This document shows positions 18,100 through 26,006 of a stretch of DNA of 64,000 nt, piece after piece. The stretch is taken from assembly GCA_018969015.1 (NCBI GenBank), contig JAGWZE010000003.1:1-64000 (forward strand), read 5' to 3'. Each line of letters starts with the position of its first letter. The first letter of the stretch is position 1. The position numbers were made by a program, and so were the translations under genes. Source of the stretch: Alphaproteobacteria bacterium. GTDB lineage: Bacteria > Pseudomonadota > Alphaproteobacteria > Caulobacterales > Aquidulcibacteraceae. The notes below the pieces were generated by a model, which saw only the letters and a program-made list of their open reading frames with translations, was not told the origin of the DNA and did not search any database.

Positions 18100-19275
18100 T
18101 CATGCGGGCGCGAAGGACTGCGCCAGGACGTTGCGGTGGATTTCGCTGGAGCCGGAATAGATCGTGGCGGCGCGGACCGCGAAATATCGGGCGACGGCGC
18201 CCGCCGCGGGATCGTCGGGGTCTGCCTGAAGGGACGGCGCGCCATGCGGCGCGGCGAGTTCGGCGGCGAGTGCGGTGACCCGCTGATGAAGTTCCGTGCC
18301 GATCAGTTTCAGCATTGACGGCGCTGCCGTCGCGCCGGCCCCGGACGGATCGGGACGGCCGCCGGGCAAGGCCGCGAGCTCGAGCTCGGCGAACGCCTCC
18401 ACCTCGATCGCGAGCATGGCGAGACGCGCGGCTATGTCGGCGTCGTGGAGGACGCCAGCGTCTTCCGCGGCAAGGTACGCGCGCCGCAGGCTGCGCCGCA
18501 CGAGCGCGGACGGCGTGTTGTTGGCGCGCGCGAGCGCCATGAGGCGCTTGGCGATCGTCCAGCCCTCGTCCTCCGCGCCGACGCGGTTCTCGACCGGAAC
18601 CTCGACGCCGTCGAAGAAGACCTGGTTGAACTCATGGTCGCCGCAGAGATCGTGGAGCGGCGCGACGGAGAGGCCCGGCGTCGCCATGTCGATCAGCAGA
18701 AAGGTGAGGCCTTCCTGGCGGCGGACGCCGGATCGCGTCCGCACGAGAGCGAACATGCGGTTGGCGAGATGCGCGCCCGTCGTCCAGAGCTTCGATCCGG
18801 TGACGACGTAGTGGTCCCCGCGGCGTTCGGCGCGCGTCGAGACCGCGGCGAGATCGGATCCTGCGCCCGGCTCGGAGAAGCCCTGGCACCAGAGATCGTC
18901 GCCGGACAGGATCGCGGGGATGTAGCGCGCGCGCTGCGCGTCCGTGCCGCGTTCGATCAGCAGCGGCCCGAGGCTGCGCAGGCCGCCGGCGAACAGCACC
19001 GGCGCGTCGTTGAGGGCGCATTCGCGCTCGAACAGGAAGCGCTGGCGCACGCTCCAACCGGCGCCGCCCCACTCTTTGGGCCAAGCCGGCGCGATCCAGC
19101 CGCGCGCGGCGAGACGACGGTGCCAGATGCGGCAGGCCTCGATGTCGGAATGGACGCCGCGCGTGCGCCGGCCAGCGGCGCGCAGATCGGGGGTGAGCGC
19201 GGTCGAGAAGAAGGCGCGAACTTCGGCGAGGAAGGCGGCGTCCTGCGCGGCCGGGGAGGATGCGGGCGGTGCCAT
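18100..19275 (-). CDS. Acyl-CoA dehydrogenase family protein
   Basis: This 391-residue flavoprotein has the ACAD three-domain layout: an N-terminal helical domain, a beta domain with WCQGFSEPGAGSDL and the FAD-binding WTTGAHLANRM, and a C-terminal helical domain ending in IYSGSSEIHRNVLA. That last motif marks the cofactor/dimer interface in long-chain and steroid-side-chain enzymes. The catalytic base is not obvious, as in several FadE-type paralogues. It oxidises an acyl-CoA at the alpha-beta bond; chain length is unknown. ATG 19275 removes a basic extension. It is convergent with the response regulator at a 23-bp gap. Confidence 0.88.
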   Translation of the reverse strand: MAPPASSPAAQDAAFLAEVRAFFSTALTPDLRAAGRRTRGVHSDIEACRIWHRRLAARGWIAPAWPKEWGGAGWSVRQRFLFERECALNDAPVLFAGGLRSLGPLLIERGTDAQRARYIPAILSGDDLWCQGFSEPGAGSDLAAVSTRAERRGDHYVVTGSKLWTTGAHLANRMFALVRTRSGVRRQEGLTFLLIDMATPGLSVAPLHDLCGDHEFNQVFFDGVEVPVENRVGAEDEGWTIAKRLMALARANNTPSALVRRSLRRAYLAAEDAGVLHDADIAARLAMLAIEVEAFAELELAALPGGRPDPSGAGATAAPSMLKLIGTELHQRVTALAAELAAPHGAPSLQADPDDPAAGAVARYFAVRAATIYSGSSEIHRNVLAQSFAPA

Positions 19276-19348
19276 GAAGGGATGGGGCCGCGCGGGCGCT
19301 TCAAGGTCGAGAGGGCATGGCGTCACGCGGCGAAAGTCGTAGGCGCCC

Positions 19349-19807
19349 TTACCCTTCCCCCGCCAACCGCTCATGCATCACGAGCCCCTGGTACAGCGTG
19401 TCCGACAGCGCCTTCATGTGCGCGCCCTGCTCCGCGGAGAGCACACCCAAGCACGCCATCTGGATCGGCACGTGGGCGGCGCGGGCGCGGAGCGCGCGGC
19501 CTTTGGTGGTGAGGGTGACGAGGCGCACGCGGGCGTCGTCGCGCGCGTGGGTTTTTCGCACGAGGCCTTTTGCGGCGAGGCGGTTGACGAGCGGCGTGAC
19601 GGTGCCGGTGTCGAGGCGGGTGCGGGCGCAGAGATCCGTCACGGGCGCCTCGTCGCGCTCCCAGAGGGCGAGCATCACGAGGTACTGCGGATAGGTCAGG
19701 CCGAGCGGGCGCAGCAGCGGCCCGTAGGCGCGCACGAGCGCGTTGGCGGCGGAATAGACCGAGAGGCAGAGCTGACGGTCGAGACGCAGATGCTCCGGCG
19801 TGGACAT
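19349..19807 (-). CDS. ohrR: MarR-family regulator, two-cysteine OhrR type
   Basis: This 152-residue winged-helix repressor carries the OhrR signature: LDRQLCLSVYSAANA with Cys14 as the peroxidatic cysteine, then GLTYPQYLVMLALWE. Cys119 lies 105 residues later. The reactive and resolving cysteines of Xanthomonas OhrR (22 and 127) have the same spacing, so this is probably a two-Cys organic-hydroperoxide sensor. Oxidation would release it from DNA. No ohr peroxidase gene is present in the window. The likely target is the divergent lipoprotein gene, with a perfect 18-bp palindrome between them. Confidence 0.85.
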   Translation of the reverse strand: MSTPEHLRLDRQLCLSVYSAANALVRAYGPLLRPLGLTYPQYLVMLALWERDEAPVTDLCARTRLDTGTVTPLVNRLAAKGLVRKTHARDDARVRLVTLTTKGRALRARAAHVPIQMACLGVLSAEQGAHMKALSDTLYQGLVMHERLAGEG

Positions 19808-19921
19808 AACGGCGTGGCCCTGGTGGCGCGTTGCGCGCGCTGCGTTGGGATCTGGCGGAATGCGGCGACGAAGCGAACGCCTGCCGCCGCGAGAGCTTGA
19901 CCGCACCAGTCTACGCGACAT

Positions 19922-19939
19922 TATATTGCGCGCAATATA
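19922..19939. promoter_or_regulatory. 18-bp palindrome, candidate OhrR operator
   Basis: TATATTGCGCGCAATATA is a perfect palindrome in the 149-bp divergent gap between the OhrR-like gene and the haem-c lipoprotein gene. It is AT-rich at the edges in a GC-rich genome and lies 18 bp before the lipoprotein start. MarR-type dimers bind palindromes of this size. Its location fits repression of the lipoprotein gene and autoregulation. Confidence 0.65.
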
Positions 19940-19956
19940 TCTCGGGAGCGCTCAGC

Positions 19957-20637
19957 ATGCGGAAACAGGGTTTGATCGGCGCGCGGTGGCGCGCCGCGGC
20001 GCTTGCGGGCGCGTTGACGGCGCTCGCCGGGTGTTCGGGCCCTGCCCCGGCGGCGAAAACCGAGGCGCCGCCCGCGGCCGCAACCGCGCAGCCGACCGCG
20101 CTCTCCATCTCGGCCGCGACGTTCGGCTGCATCCGCGACATGACGCCTGTCGGGCGGTTCTACGTGGGCAGCCTCACCGGCCAGCTCGATGCGGCCGTGG
20201 CGGTCGCGCAATCGAAGGACGGCGGCGTCTTCCCCGCCGGCTCGATCGTGCAGCTGGTGCCGGGCGAAGTGATGGTGAAGCGCGAAGCCGGCTTCAATGC
20301 GCAGACGAAGGACTGGGAGTTTTTCGAGCTCGACGTGGCGCCCACCGGCACGACGATCCGCAAGCGCGGGCATGTCGACGTCGTCAACCGCTTCGGCGGC
20401 AATTGCCTCACCTGCCACGAAAAGGCGGAGGCGAAGTTCGACATGATCTGCAGCACCGATCACGGCTGCGATCCCATTCCGCTCACGGACGACATGATCC
20501 GCGCACTGCAGAAGACCGATCCGCGCTGCCCCACGGCCGTCGAGCTGACGAAGGCCGAGAAGGAGGCGCTGGAGTTCATCCGCGCGGCGACGCCGCCGGC
20601 TGACGACGCCGCCAAGGCGACCGGGAGCCCGTCATGA
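19957..20637 (+). CDS. Lipoprotein with a c-type haem site
   Basis: This 226-residue exported lipoprotein has the lipobox LAGC with Cys26 and a proline/alanine-rich linker, then a globular domain. The domain has one haem-c attachment motif, Cys150-Leu-Thr-Cys153-His154, plus other cysteines (58, 165, 171, 191). The order of DWEFFEL followed by a late CxxCH loosely recalls cytochrome P460-type proteins; this resemblance is weak. A CGGGAG site precedes ATG 19957. It overlaps the MAPEG gene by 4 bp (ATGA), so the two form an operon, probably under the divergent OhrR-like repressor. Confidence 0.75.
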   Translation: MRKQGLIGARWRAAALAGALTALAGCSGPAPAAKTEAPPAAATAQPTALSISAATFGCIRDMTPVGRFYVGSLTGQLDAAVAVAQSKDGGVFPAGSIVQLVPGEVMVKREAGFNAQTKDWEFFELDVAPTGTTIRKRGHVDVVNRFGGNCLTCHEKAEAKFDMICSTDHGCDPIPLTDDMIRALQKTDPRCPTAVELTKAEKEALEFIRAATPPADDAAKATGSPS

Positions 20638-21065
20638 CGTTCGAGCTTTATGCCGCCCTCCTCGTCCTCGCGCTCGGCGTGCTGCAGGTGATCCTGCAGG
20701 CCGGGGAGTTCCGCCGCGTGCATGGCGTGGCCTACGCCAACACGGCGCAGGACACCGCCCCGACCCAGCCGGACTCCGTGCTGCTGGGCCGGCTCACGCG
20801 CGCGCTGCGCAATCTGCACGAGACGCTGCCCTTCTTCCTGGGCGTCGTGATCATCCTTGCGATCGCCGGCGTGTCGACGCCGACGACGCGCTGGGCGGCG
20901 GCGATCTTCGTGCTCGCGCGGATCGTCTATCTGCCGCTTTACGCGCTCGGCGTGCCCTATCTCCGTGGGCTGGTGTGGACCATCTCGTTCGGCGCGCTCA
21001 TCGCGCTGATCGGCGCGGCGCTCGCCGCGTTCGATCCGGTGACGATGCTCTCGATCCTCGGCTGA
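20634..21065 (+). CDS. MAPEG family membrane protein
   Basis: This 143-residue protein has four predicted transmembrane helices. It shows the MAPEG pattern of NLHETLPFFLGVVII after a polar loop and ARIVYLPLYALGVPYLRGLVW, where the conserved Arg/Tyr region binds glutathione in eukaryotic relatives. Bacterial members are poorly characterised; some have glutathione-dependent peroxidase or transferase activity. Its pairing with a redox-sensing regulator and a haem lipoprotein is consistent with handling lipid or organic peroxides (inference). Confidence 0.88.
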   Translation: MTFELYAALLVLALGVLQVILQAGEFRRVHGVAYANTAQDTAPTQPDSVLLGRLTRALRNLHETLPFFLGVVIILAIAGVSTPTTRWAAAIFVLARIVYLPLYALGVPYLRGLVWTISFGALIALIGAALAAFDPVTMLSILG

Positions 21066-21074
21066 GGACGCGAT

Positions 21075-21108
21075 TTCGCCGGCCGCCTCACTTGGGGCGG
21101 CCGGCGAA
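21075..21108. terminator. Perfect 13-bp hairpin between convergent genes
   Basis: TTCGCCGGCCGCC (21075-21087) pairs perfectly with 21096-21108 across an 8-nt loop. It starts 9 bp after the MAPEG stop and its other arm lies in the last codons of the convergent amidohydrolase. It probably ends or stabilises both transcripts. Confidence 0.6.
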
Positions 21109-23127
21109 GCCCGCTGCGGCGCGCAGGGCGTCGGCGTCCAGCATCTTGCCGCCGAGCATGACGATCCGCGTCTGGCGCAGATCGCCGATGCGCGTGGAGG
21201 GATCGCCCTCGACGAGCACCAGATCGGCCGCCTTCCCCACCTTGATCGATCCGGTCTTTGCGTCCTGGCCCACGAGCTTCGCCGGCGCGATCGTCGCGGT
21301 GGCGAGCGCATCGGCCGGCGACATGCCGGCCTCCACATAGATCTCGAGCTCGTGGACGAGTTCGATGCCCGAACCGTCGGTGCCCGCCACGATCGGGATG
21401 CCGGCCTTGTGCATACGGCCGAGGAGTTCGACCATCTTGGCCCAGCTCTTGAGATAGTCCGCGCGCGTGAGGTCCTTCGGCACGGCGAAGCCGCCCTGCA
21501 GAAGGGCGCGCTCCGTCGTCGCCGGCATCGTGCCGACGAAAGGCGCATAGGCCGGCGAGATCTTGCCGCCTTCGGCGACATAGATGCCTTCGAAGGCCAC
21601 CATCGTCGGATCAGACGCGATCTGCTTGCGCGCCATCTCGGCGAGCATCCCCTGCATCGGCGCGGCGTCGAGATCGACGTCCTTGGCGTAGCGGCCGGGC
21701 CCCTCGAAGCGCGCGAAGCCGTTGGAGACCTTGATCACGTCGTCCGGCATCGCCTGCATGATGATCCAGTTGATGTGGGTGATCTCGTCATACCCGTCGG
21801 CGATCGCGTCCATCGGCCTGATGCCGGCGGGGATGTGGCCGTGCACGTGCAGGCCGAGGCGATGGGCTTCCGCGATCGCGGGCTTGAGCCAATCGGGATT
21901 GAGCGTGCCGTAGAACTTCACGCCGACGAAGCCGTTGTCCTTGGCGCGCCGCACGAGCGCAATCGCCTGCTCCTGGCTCTCCGCGACATTGGCGACCTGC
22001 GCCGTATAGGGCCCTTTGCCGTCGATCAGCGAGGATGCGTAGACGTTGGGAAAGAGAAGCTCGCCTTTCGCCGCGCGGGCGCGGCGGTCCATCGTGCGAC
22101 CGTCGTCATTGCCGGGATCGCGCACGGACGTGACGCCGAGCGACAGCTCCTGGATGCCGGTGAAATCGTCGCCCACATGCATGTGGCAGTCCCACAGGCC
22201 CGGCAGCAGCGTCTTGCCGGCGCCGTCGATGATCTCGGCGCCCTTCGGGATGCGCACGAGGCCCGCGCGGCCGACTGCGGCGATCTTGCCGTCGCGCACG
22301 ACGACGGTGCGGCCTTCGCGGAACGCGCGCGCGTCGGCGTCGTAGAGGCGCACGTTCTTGAACACGACGGGCGCCGTGGGCGTGCGTGCGAGGCGGCGCG
22401 CGAGCTCGGGCATGCGCGCGGCCAACGCAGCCGCCTGCGCATCCTCGAGCCGCTGCGTATCGCCCTGGTAGCCATCGGGCAGCCAGGTCAGCCCCTGGGC
22501 GAGCCCGAAGAACGTGTTGTCGGCATTCGCCCACACCACGATAGGCGACGGCGAGAGGCCCGTGAGCGCCCAGGCGGTCACGGTCTTCTTGGCGGAGCCG
22601 GCGCCGACCTCGATCGAGGTGAGGCGATCCGCGGCGAGCGCGCCGCTCGGCAACAGCTTGAGCGTCTTGTCGGGGCTCGCGAGCACGCGTTCGAGCAGCC
22701 AGGCGCTCGTTGCGGCAGGACCGCCGAGCGCGACGTAGAAACGGGGCTCAGCAAGCGCCGTCGCGCCCGTGTCGACGGGGCTTTTCCAGCGCGCCTGGGC
22801 GCCGTCGAGCGCGAAGGTCTCGGCGGCGTCGCCTTGCGGCGTGACGCCGCGCACGTCGAGTGTGCGGAGCATGCCGTTGGCGTCCTGCACGGCGCGCGCG
22901 TCGGTTTCGAACACCTGGCCGCGCAGGTTCATGCTTTCACGGCCGCGCAACGCGCCGTCGGCGTCGCGCCAGATCCAGCTTTCGCCGTGGCGTCCGCCGG
23001 TGGAGGTGATGAGAAAATGCTGCGCGCCGGGCGGCGGCTTGGCGAGGTCGGCGACGGGGGTCTGTGCGGTCGCCGCCTGAGCGAGGGCCGCAAACGCACA
23101 CAAAGCTGCGCCGATGATGTTCCGCAT
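21088..23127 (-). CDS. Secreted amidohydrolase-superfamily protein
   Basis: This 679-residue exported protein has a signal peptide (residues 1-20, AQAATAQ). Residues of about 25-240 form a beta-rich domain of unknown role. From about 245 there is an amidohydrolase barrel with the metal motif HMH (WDCHMHVGD), histidines in HVHGH and THINW, and an aspartate in VAGTDGSG. No carbamylated lysine is obvious except in GVKFYGT. The family includes imidazolonepropionase-like and prolidase-like enzymes. ATG 23127 is favoured because GGGGA lies 6 nt upstream; ATG 23133 is too close. It is divergent from the esterase gene. Confidence 0.85.
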   Translation of the reverse strand: MRNIIGAALCAFAALAQAATAQTPVADLAKPPPGAQHFLITSTGGRHGESWIWRDADGALRGRESMNLRGQVFETDARAVQDANGMLRTLDVRGVTPQGDAAETFALDGAQARWKSPVDTGATALAEPRFYVALGGPAATSAWLLERVLASPDKTLKLLPSGALAADRLTSIEVGAGSAKKTVTAWALTGLSPSPIVVWANADNTFFGLAQGLTWLPDGYQGDTQRLEDAQAAALAARMPELARRLARTPTAPVVFKNVRLYDADARAFREGRTVVVRDGKIAAVGRAGLVRIPKGAEIIDGAGKTLLPGLWDCHMHVGDDFTGIQELSLGVTSVRDPGNDDGRTMDRRARAAKGELLFPNVYASSLIDGKGPYTAQVANVAESQEQAIALVRRAKDNGFVGVKFYGTLNPDWLKPAIAEAHRLGLHVHGHIPAGIRPMDAIADGYDEITHINWIIMQAMPDDVIKVSNGFARFEGPGRYAKDVDLDAAPMQGMLAEMARKQIASDPTMVAFEGIYVAEGGKISPAYAPFVGTMPATTERALLQGGFAVPKDLTRADYLKSWAKMVELLGRMHKAGIPIVAGTDGSGIELVHELEIYVEAGMSPADALATATIAPAKLVGQDAKTGSIKVGKAADLVLVEGDPSTRIGDLRQTRIVMLGGKMLDADALRAAAGFAGRPK

Positions 23128-23275
23128 GCACATTCCCCGGATTGCCTGAATGTCGATGGAGGACGCTACGCCCGCCAAGCGGTCAGCGCCAGCGCAGGGC
23201 CATGCGCCGGGCGCGCGCCCATTCCGCTTCGGGCGCGACGCCGCTAGCGTGGCGGTCTCAGCGGAGGAGAGCCCA

Positions 23276-24238
23276 ATGTCGTCGCCCGATCGCAGCACCA
23301 GCCACCTCGTCGATCCCGAACTCGCGCCGATGTTGCAGATGTTCCCGACCGTGCCGTTGTCGGACGAGGTGCTGCCGGCGATGCGCGCGCGTCCCCCCTG
23401 GGCGCCGGTCGATCCGGCGGACCGCGAACGCACGGAACTCATCGTCCGCACGATCCCCGGCCCCGCCGGCGCGCCCGACGTCGAGATCTACATGTACCGC
23501 CCCCGGACGTTCACCGCGCCGATCGGCTGCATTCTGCACATTCATGGCGGCGGCTACGTCGCCGGCGACGCCAAGGGCATGGAGGGCGTGCACCTCATGC
23601 TCGCGGCGGACCTCAATGTCTGCATCGTCTCGGTGAACTATCGGCTGGCGCCGGAGACGCGCTTTCCCGGCGCCGTCGAGGATTGCTATGCCGCGCTGAG
23701 CTGGATCATGAGCACGGCGCATCATCTCGGCGTGGATCGCACGCGCGTCGGCGTGATGGGCGAAAGCGCCGGCGGCGGGCTTGCGGCGAGCCTCGCGCTG
23801 CTGGCGCGCGATCGCGGGGAGCACCGCCTCGCCTTCCAGCATCTGATCTATCCGATGATCGACGACCGCACCTGCGTCACCGCGGATCCGAACCCGACGA
23901 CCGGTGAATTCATCTGGACCCCGCACAACAACCACTATGGCTGGAAAGCCCTGCTCGGCGCCGAGCCCGGCGGTGCGGGCGTCTCGCCCTACGCCGCCGC
24001 CGCGCGCGCGGAAAGCCTCGCCGGCCTGCCGCCGACGTTCCTCGCCACCGCCGCGCTCGACCTCTTCCTGGACGAGAACCTCGTCTACGCGCACCGCCTC
24101 TCGCGCGCCGGCGTGCCGGTGGAGCTGCACGTCTATCCGGGCGCGTTCCACGCCTTCAACGCCTGGCCGCACTCACAGGTCGCCAGCAACGCGCGGCGCG
24201 ACAGCAAGGACGCGCTGCGGCGGGCGCTGGGGGGATGA
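23276..24238 (+). CDS. Alpha/beta-hydrolase esterase, hormone-sensitive-lipase family
   Basis: This 320-residue esterase has the family IV oxyanion motif HGGGYVAGD and the nucleophile elbow GESAGGG (Ser). The acid is probably the Asp in DLFLDENL, and the catalytic His lies in GAFHAFN near the end. It hydrolyses short-chain esters; natural substrates are unknown. GGAGGAG precedes ATG 23276. The LuxR-type gene starts 16 bp downstream on the same strand, so the two may be co-transcribed. Confidence 0.92.
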   Translation: MSSPDRSTSHLVDPELAPMLQMFPTVPLSDEVLPAMRARPPWAPVDPADRERTELIVRTIPGPAGAPDVEIYMYRPRTFTAPIGCILHIHGGGYVAGDAKGMEGVHLMLAADLNVCIVSVNYRLAPETRFPGAVEDCYAALSWIMSTAHHLGVDRTRVGVMGESAGGGLAASLALLARDRGEHRLAFQHLIYPMIDDRTCVTADPNPTTGEFIWTPHNNHYGWKALLGAEPGGAGVSPYAAAARAESLAGLPPTFLATAALDLFLDENLVYAHRLSRAGVPVELHVYPGAFHAFNAWPHSQVASNARRDSKDALRRALGG

Positions 24239-24254
24239 GGGGGCGCCGAGGGAC

Positions 24255-25388
24255 ATGACGCAGCGCGCGCCGTCTCCCCCGTCCGAGGCCGCCGTGATCG
24301 CGGCGATGTATGCGGCCATTGGCGCGCCGGCGACGTGGCCTGACGTGCTCGAACGTCTCGGCGCGCGGCTGGGCGCGGACGCCGGCATGATGGTGGCGCC
24401 GGCGGTGGCGGGGCTTGCGCCGGTGCCGTTGTGCTTCTTCGGCCTGGATCCGACGCCGATCCTTTCGACCTATCCGCGCTACGCCGGGCGCGCGGAGTTC
24501 ACGGTGCGCGCGCTCGCCACCGGGCGTTGCCCCGGCGCGTTCCTGCTCGACGAGCTCATACCGCCGCAGGAGCAGGCCGAAAGCCCGTACTGGCGCGACA
24601 TGGTCGCTGCGATGGGGATCACGAGCGGCGTGTTCCTCGTCGTGCGCACCCCCGACGAGGCGCGTCGTCCCGTGGTGATCAATCTGTTCCGTAGGGGCGC
24701 GCGGGCCCCCTTCACGCCGGCCGACGTCACCGCCGCCGCGATCTTCATTCCGCACCTGCGCCGCGCCTTGTCGGTGGCGCTGGATGGGCCGCCCGCGATC
24801 CCGGCGGCGACAGGCTACGAGGTCGGCGCGCCGTGCTTTCTGCTGGGCCCCGACGGCGCGATCCTGCACCGGAACCATGCCGCCACGGTGATGCTGGGCG
24901 CGCAGGACGGCGTCGCGGACGTGGGCGGTCGCATTCGCTTCCAGGACCACAACGCGCAGCGCCTGCTCGACGCCGCGATCGGCAGCATCGAGCGCGCGGC
25001 GTGGAGCGTGCGCTGGCGCTATGGCACGGAGTTCCTCGCCGAGCGGGCCACGGGCGGCGCGCCGATGGTGATCGTCATGCTGCCGCTCGGCATGGAGAAC
25101 CCGATCGCCACCGTCGCCACGCAGGCGCGGTGCGCGGTCTACATCCTCGAGGCGCCACTGCGCGCGAACTCCGTCGTGCCCGAGCGGGCGCGGCGGCTGT
25201 TCGGCCTGACGCGCGCGGAGACCGACATCGCGCTCGCTGTCGCGGGCGGCGCCACGCTCAAAGAGATCGCCGACACGCGCGGCGTCACGATGGCGACCGT
25301 GAAGGCGCAGCTGCGCGCGGCTTTGGCCAAGACCGGCGCGCGGCGGCAGGCGGAGCTGAGCGCGCTGTTGAACCGGTTGCGATTCTAG
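24255..25388 (+). CDS. LuxR-type HTH transcriptional regulator with large N-terminal domain
   Basis: This 377-residue protein ends in a LuxR-family HTH (RLFGLTRAETDIALAVAGG ... LKEIADTRGVTMATVKAQL) and a helical tail. The N-terminal 300 residues contain two halves. The first resembles a GAF-like or autoinducer-like sensor, and the second (FLLGPDGAILHRNHAAT) looks PAS-like. Such single-component regulators are common in alphaproteobacteria, and their ligands are mostly unknown. It directly follows the esterase gene, which could be its target. Confidence 0.82.
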   Translation: MTQRAPSPPSEAAVIAAMYAAIGAPATWPDVLERLGARLGADAGMMVAPAVAGLAPVPLCFFGLDPTPILSTYPRYAGRAEFTVRALATGRCPGAFLLDELIPPQEQAESPYWRDMVAAMGITSGVFLVVRTPDEARRPVVINLFRRGARAPFTPADVTAAAIFIPHLRRALSVALDGPPAIPAATGYEVGAPCFLLGPDGAILHRNHAATVMLGAQDGVADVGGRIRFQDHNAQRLLDAAIGSIERAAWSVRWRYGTEFLAERATGGAPMVIVMLPLGMENPIATVATQARCAVYILEAPLRANSVVPERARRLFGLTRAETDIALAVAGGATLKEIADTRGVTMATVKAQLRAALAKTGARRQAELSALLNRLRF

Positions 25389-25541
25389 GGGATGCGGCGC
25401 GGCCGCGGTCCATGAGCGGTGCGTTCCCGATACGCCTCCGGCCGCGGATGGCCGCCGCGGCGGCCTCTTCATACCGCTACGTCACATCGGCTAAACCCAT
25501 TCCCGCGACGCGCCCAAAGCGCGCGCCATGGAGGACCCCGC

Positions 25542-25919
25542 ATGTTTTCCCACATCATGATCGGCACGAACGATCTCGATCGCGCCAAGAAGTTCTACGA
25601 CGCCGTGCTCGGCACGCTCGGCGTGCCGCCGGCGATGGTCGATGGCCACCGGATTTTCTACATCACGCCGACCGGCATCTTCTCCGTCTCCAAGCCGATC
25701 GACGGCAAGCCAGCGACGGCGGCGAATGGCGGCACGATCGGCTTTGCCGCGAAGTCGCCGGAAGAGGCGGACGCCTGGCATGCGGCGGGCGTCGCGAATG
25801 GCGGCGTGACCTGCGAAGAACCGCCGGGCGTGCGCGCGGGCGGGATGGGCAAGCTCTACCTCGCCTATCTGCGCGATCCGGACGGCAACAAGCTCTGCGC
25901 CCTGCACCGCATGGGCTGA
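25542..25919 (+). CDS. VOC (glyoxalase/bleomycin resistance) family protein
   Basis: This 125-residue protein is built of two beta-alpha-beta-beta-beta repeats: it opens MFSHIMIGTNDLDRAKKFYD and ends YLRDPDGNKLCALHR. This is the vicinal-oxygen-chelate metal fold. Family members include glyoxalases, dioxygenases and resistance proteins. Residues alone do not fix the activity. GGAGGA (25530-25535) sits 6 nt before ATG 25542. It is followed by a strong terminator. Confidence 0.88.
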   Translation: MFSHIMIGTNDLDRAKKFYDAVLGTLGVPPAMVDGHRIFYITPTGIFSVSKPIDGKPATAANGGTIGFAAKSPEEADAWHAAGVANGGVTCEEPPGVRAGGMGKLYLAYLRDPDGNKLCALHRMG

Positions 25920-25945
25920 GATCGCACCGCTCCCTTGAAAACGAT

Positions 25946-25982
25946 CCGGCCCCGGCGATGTCGCCGGGGCCGGTTTTCTTTT
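25946..25982 (+). terminator. Rho-independent terminator
   Basis: A 12-bp perfect stem, CCGGCCCCGGCG (25946-25957) with 25962-25973, has a 4-nt loop ATGT and is followed by TTTTCTTTT. It ends the VOC gene transcript 27 bp after its stop and may also help the convergent M3 peptidase gene. Confidence 0.92.
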
Positions 25983-26006
25983 CAAGGTGTCGCGACGGGC
26001 CAGACC

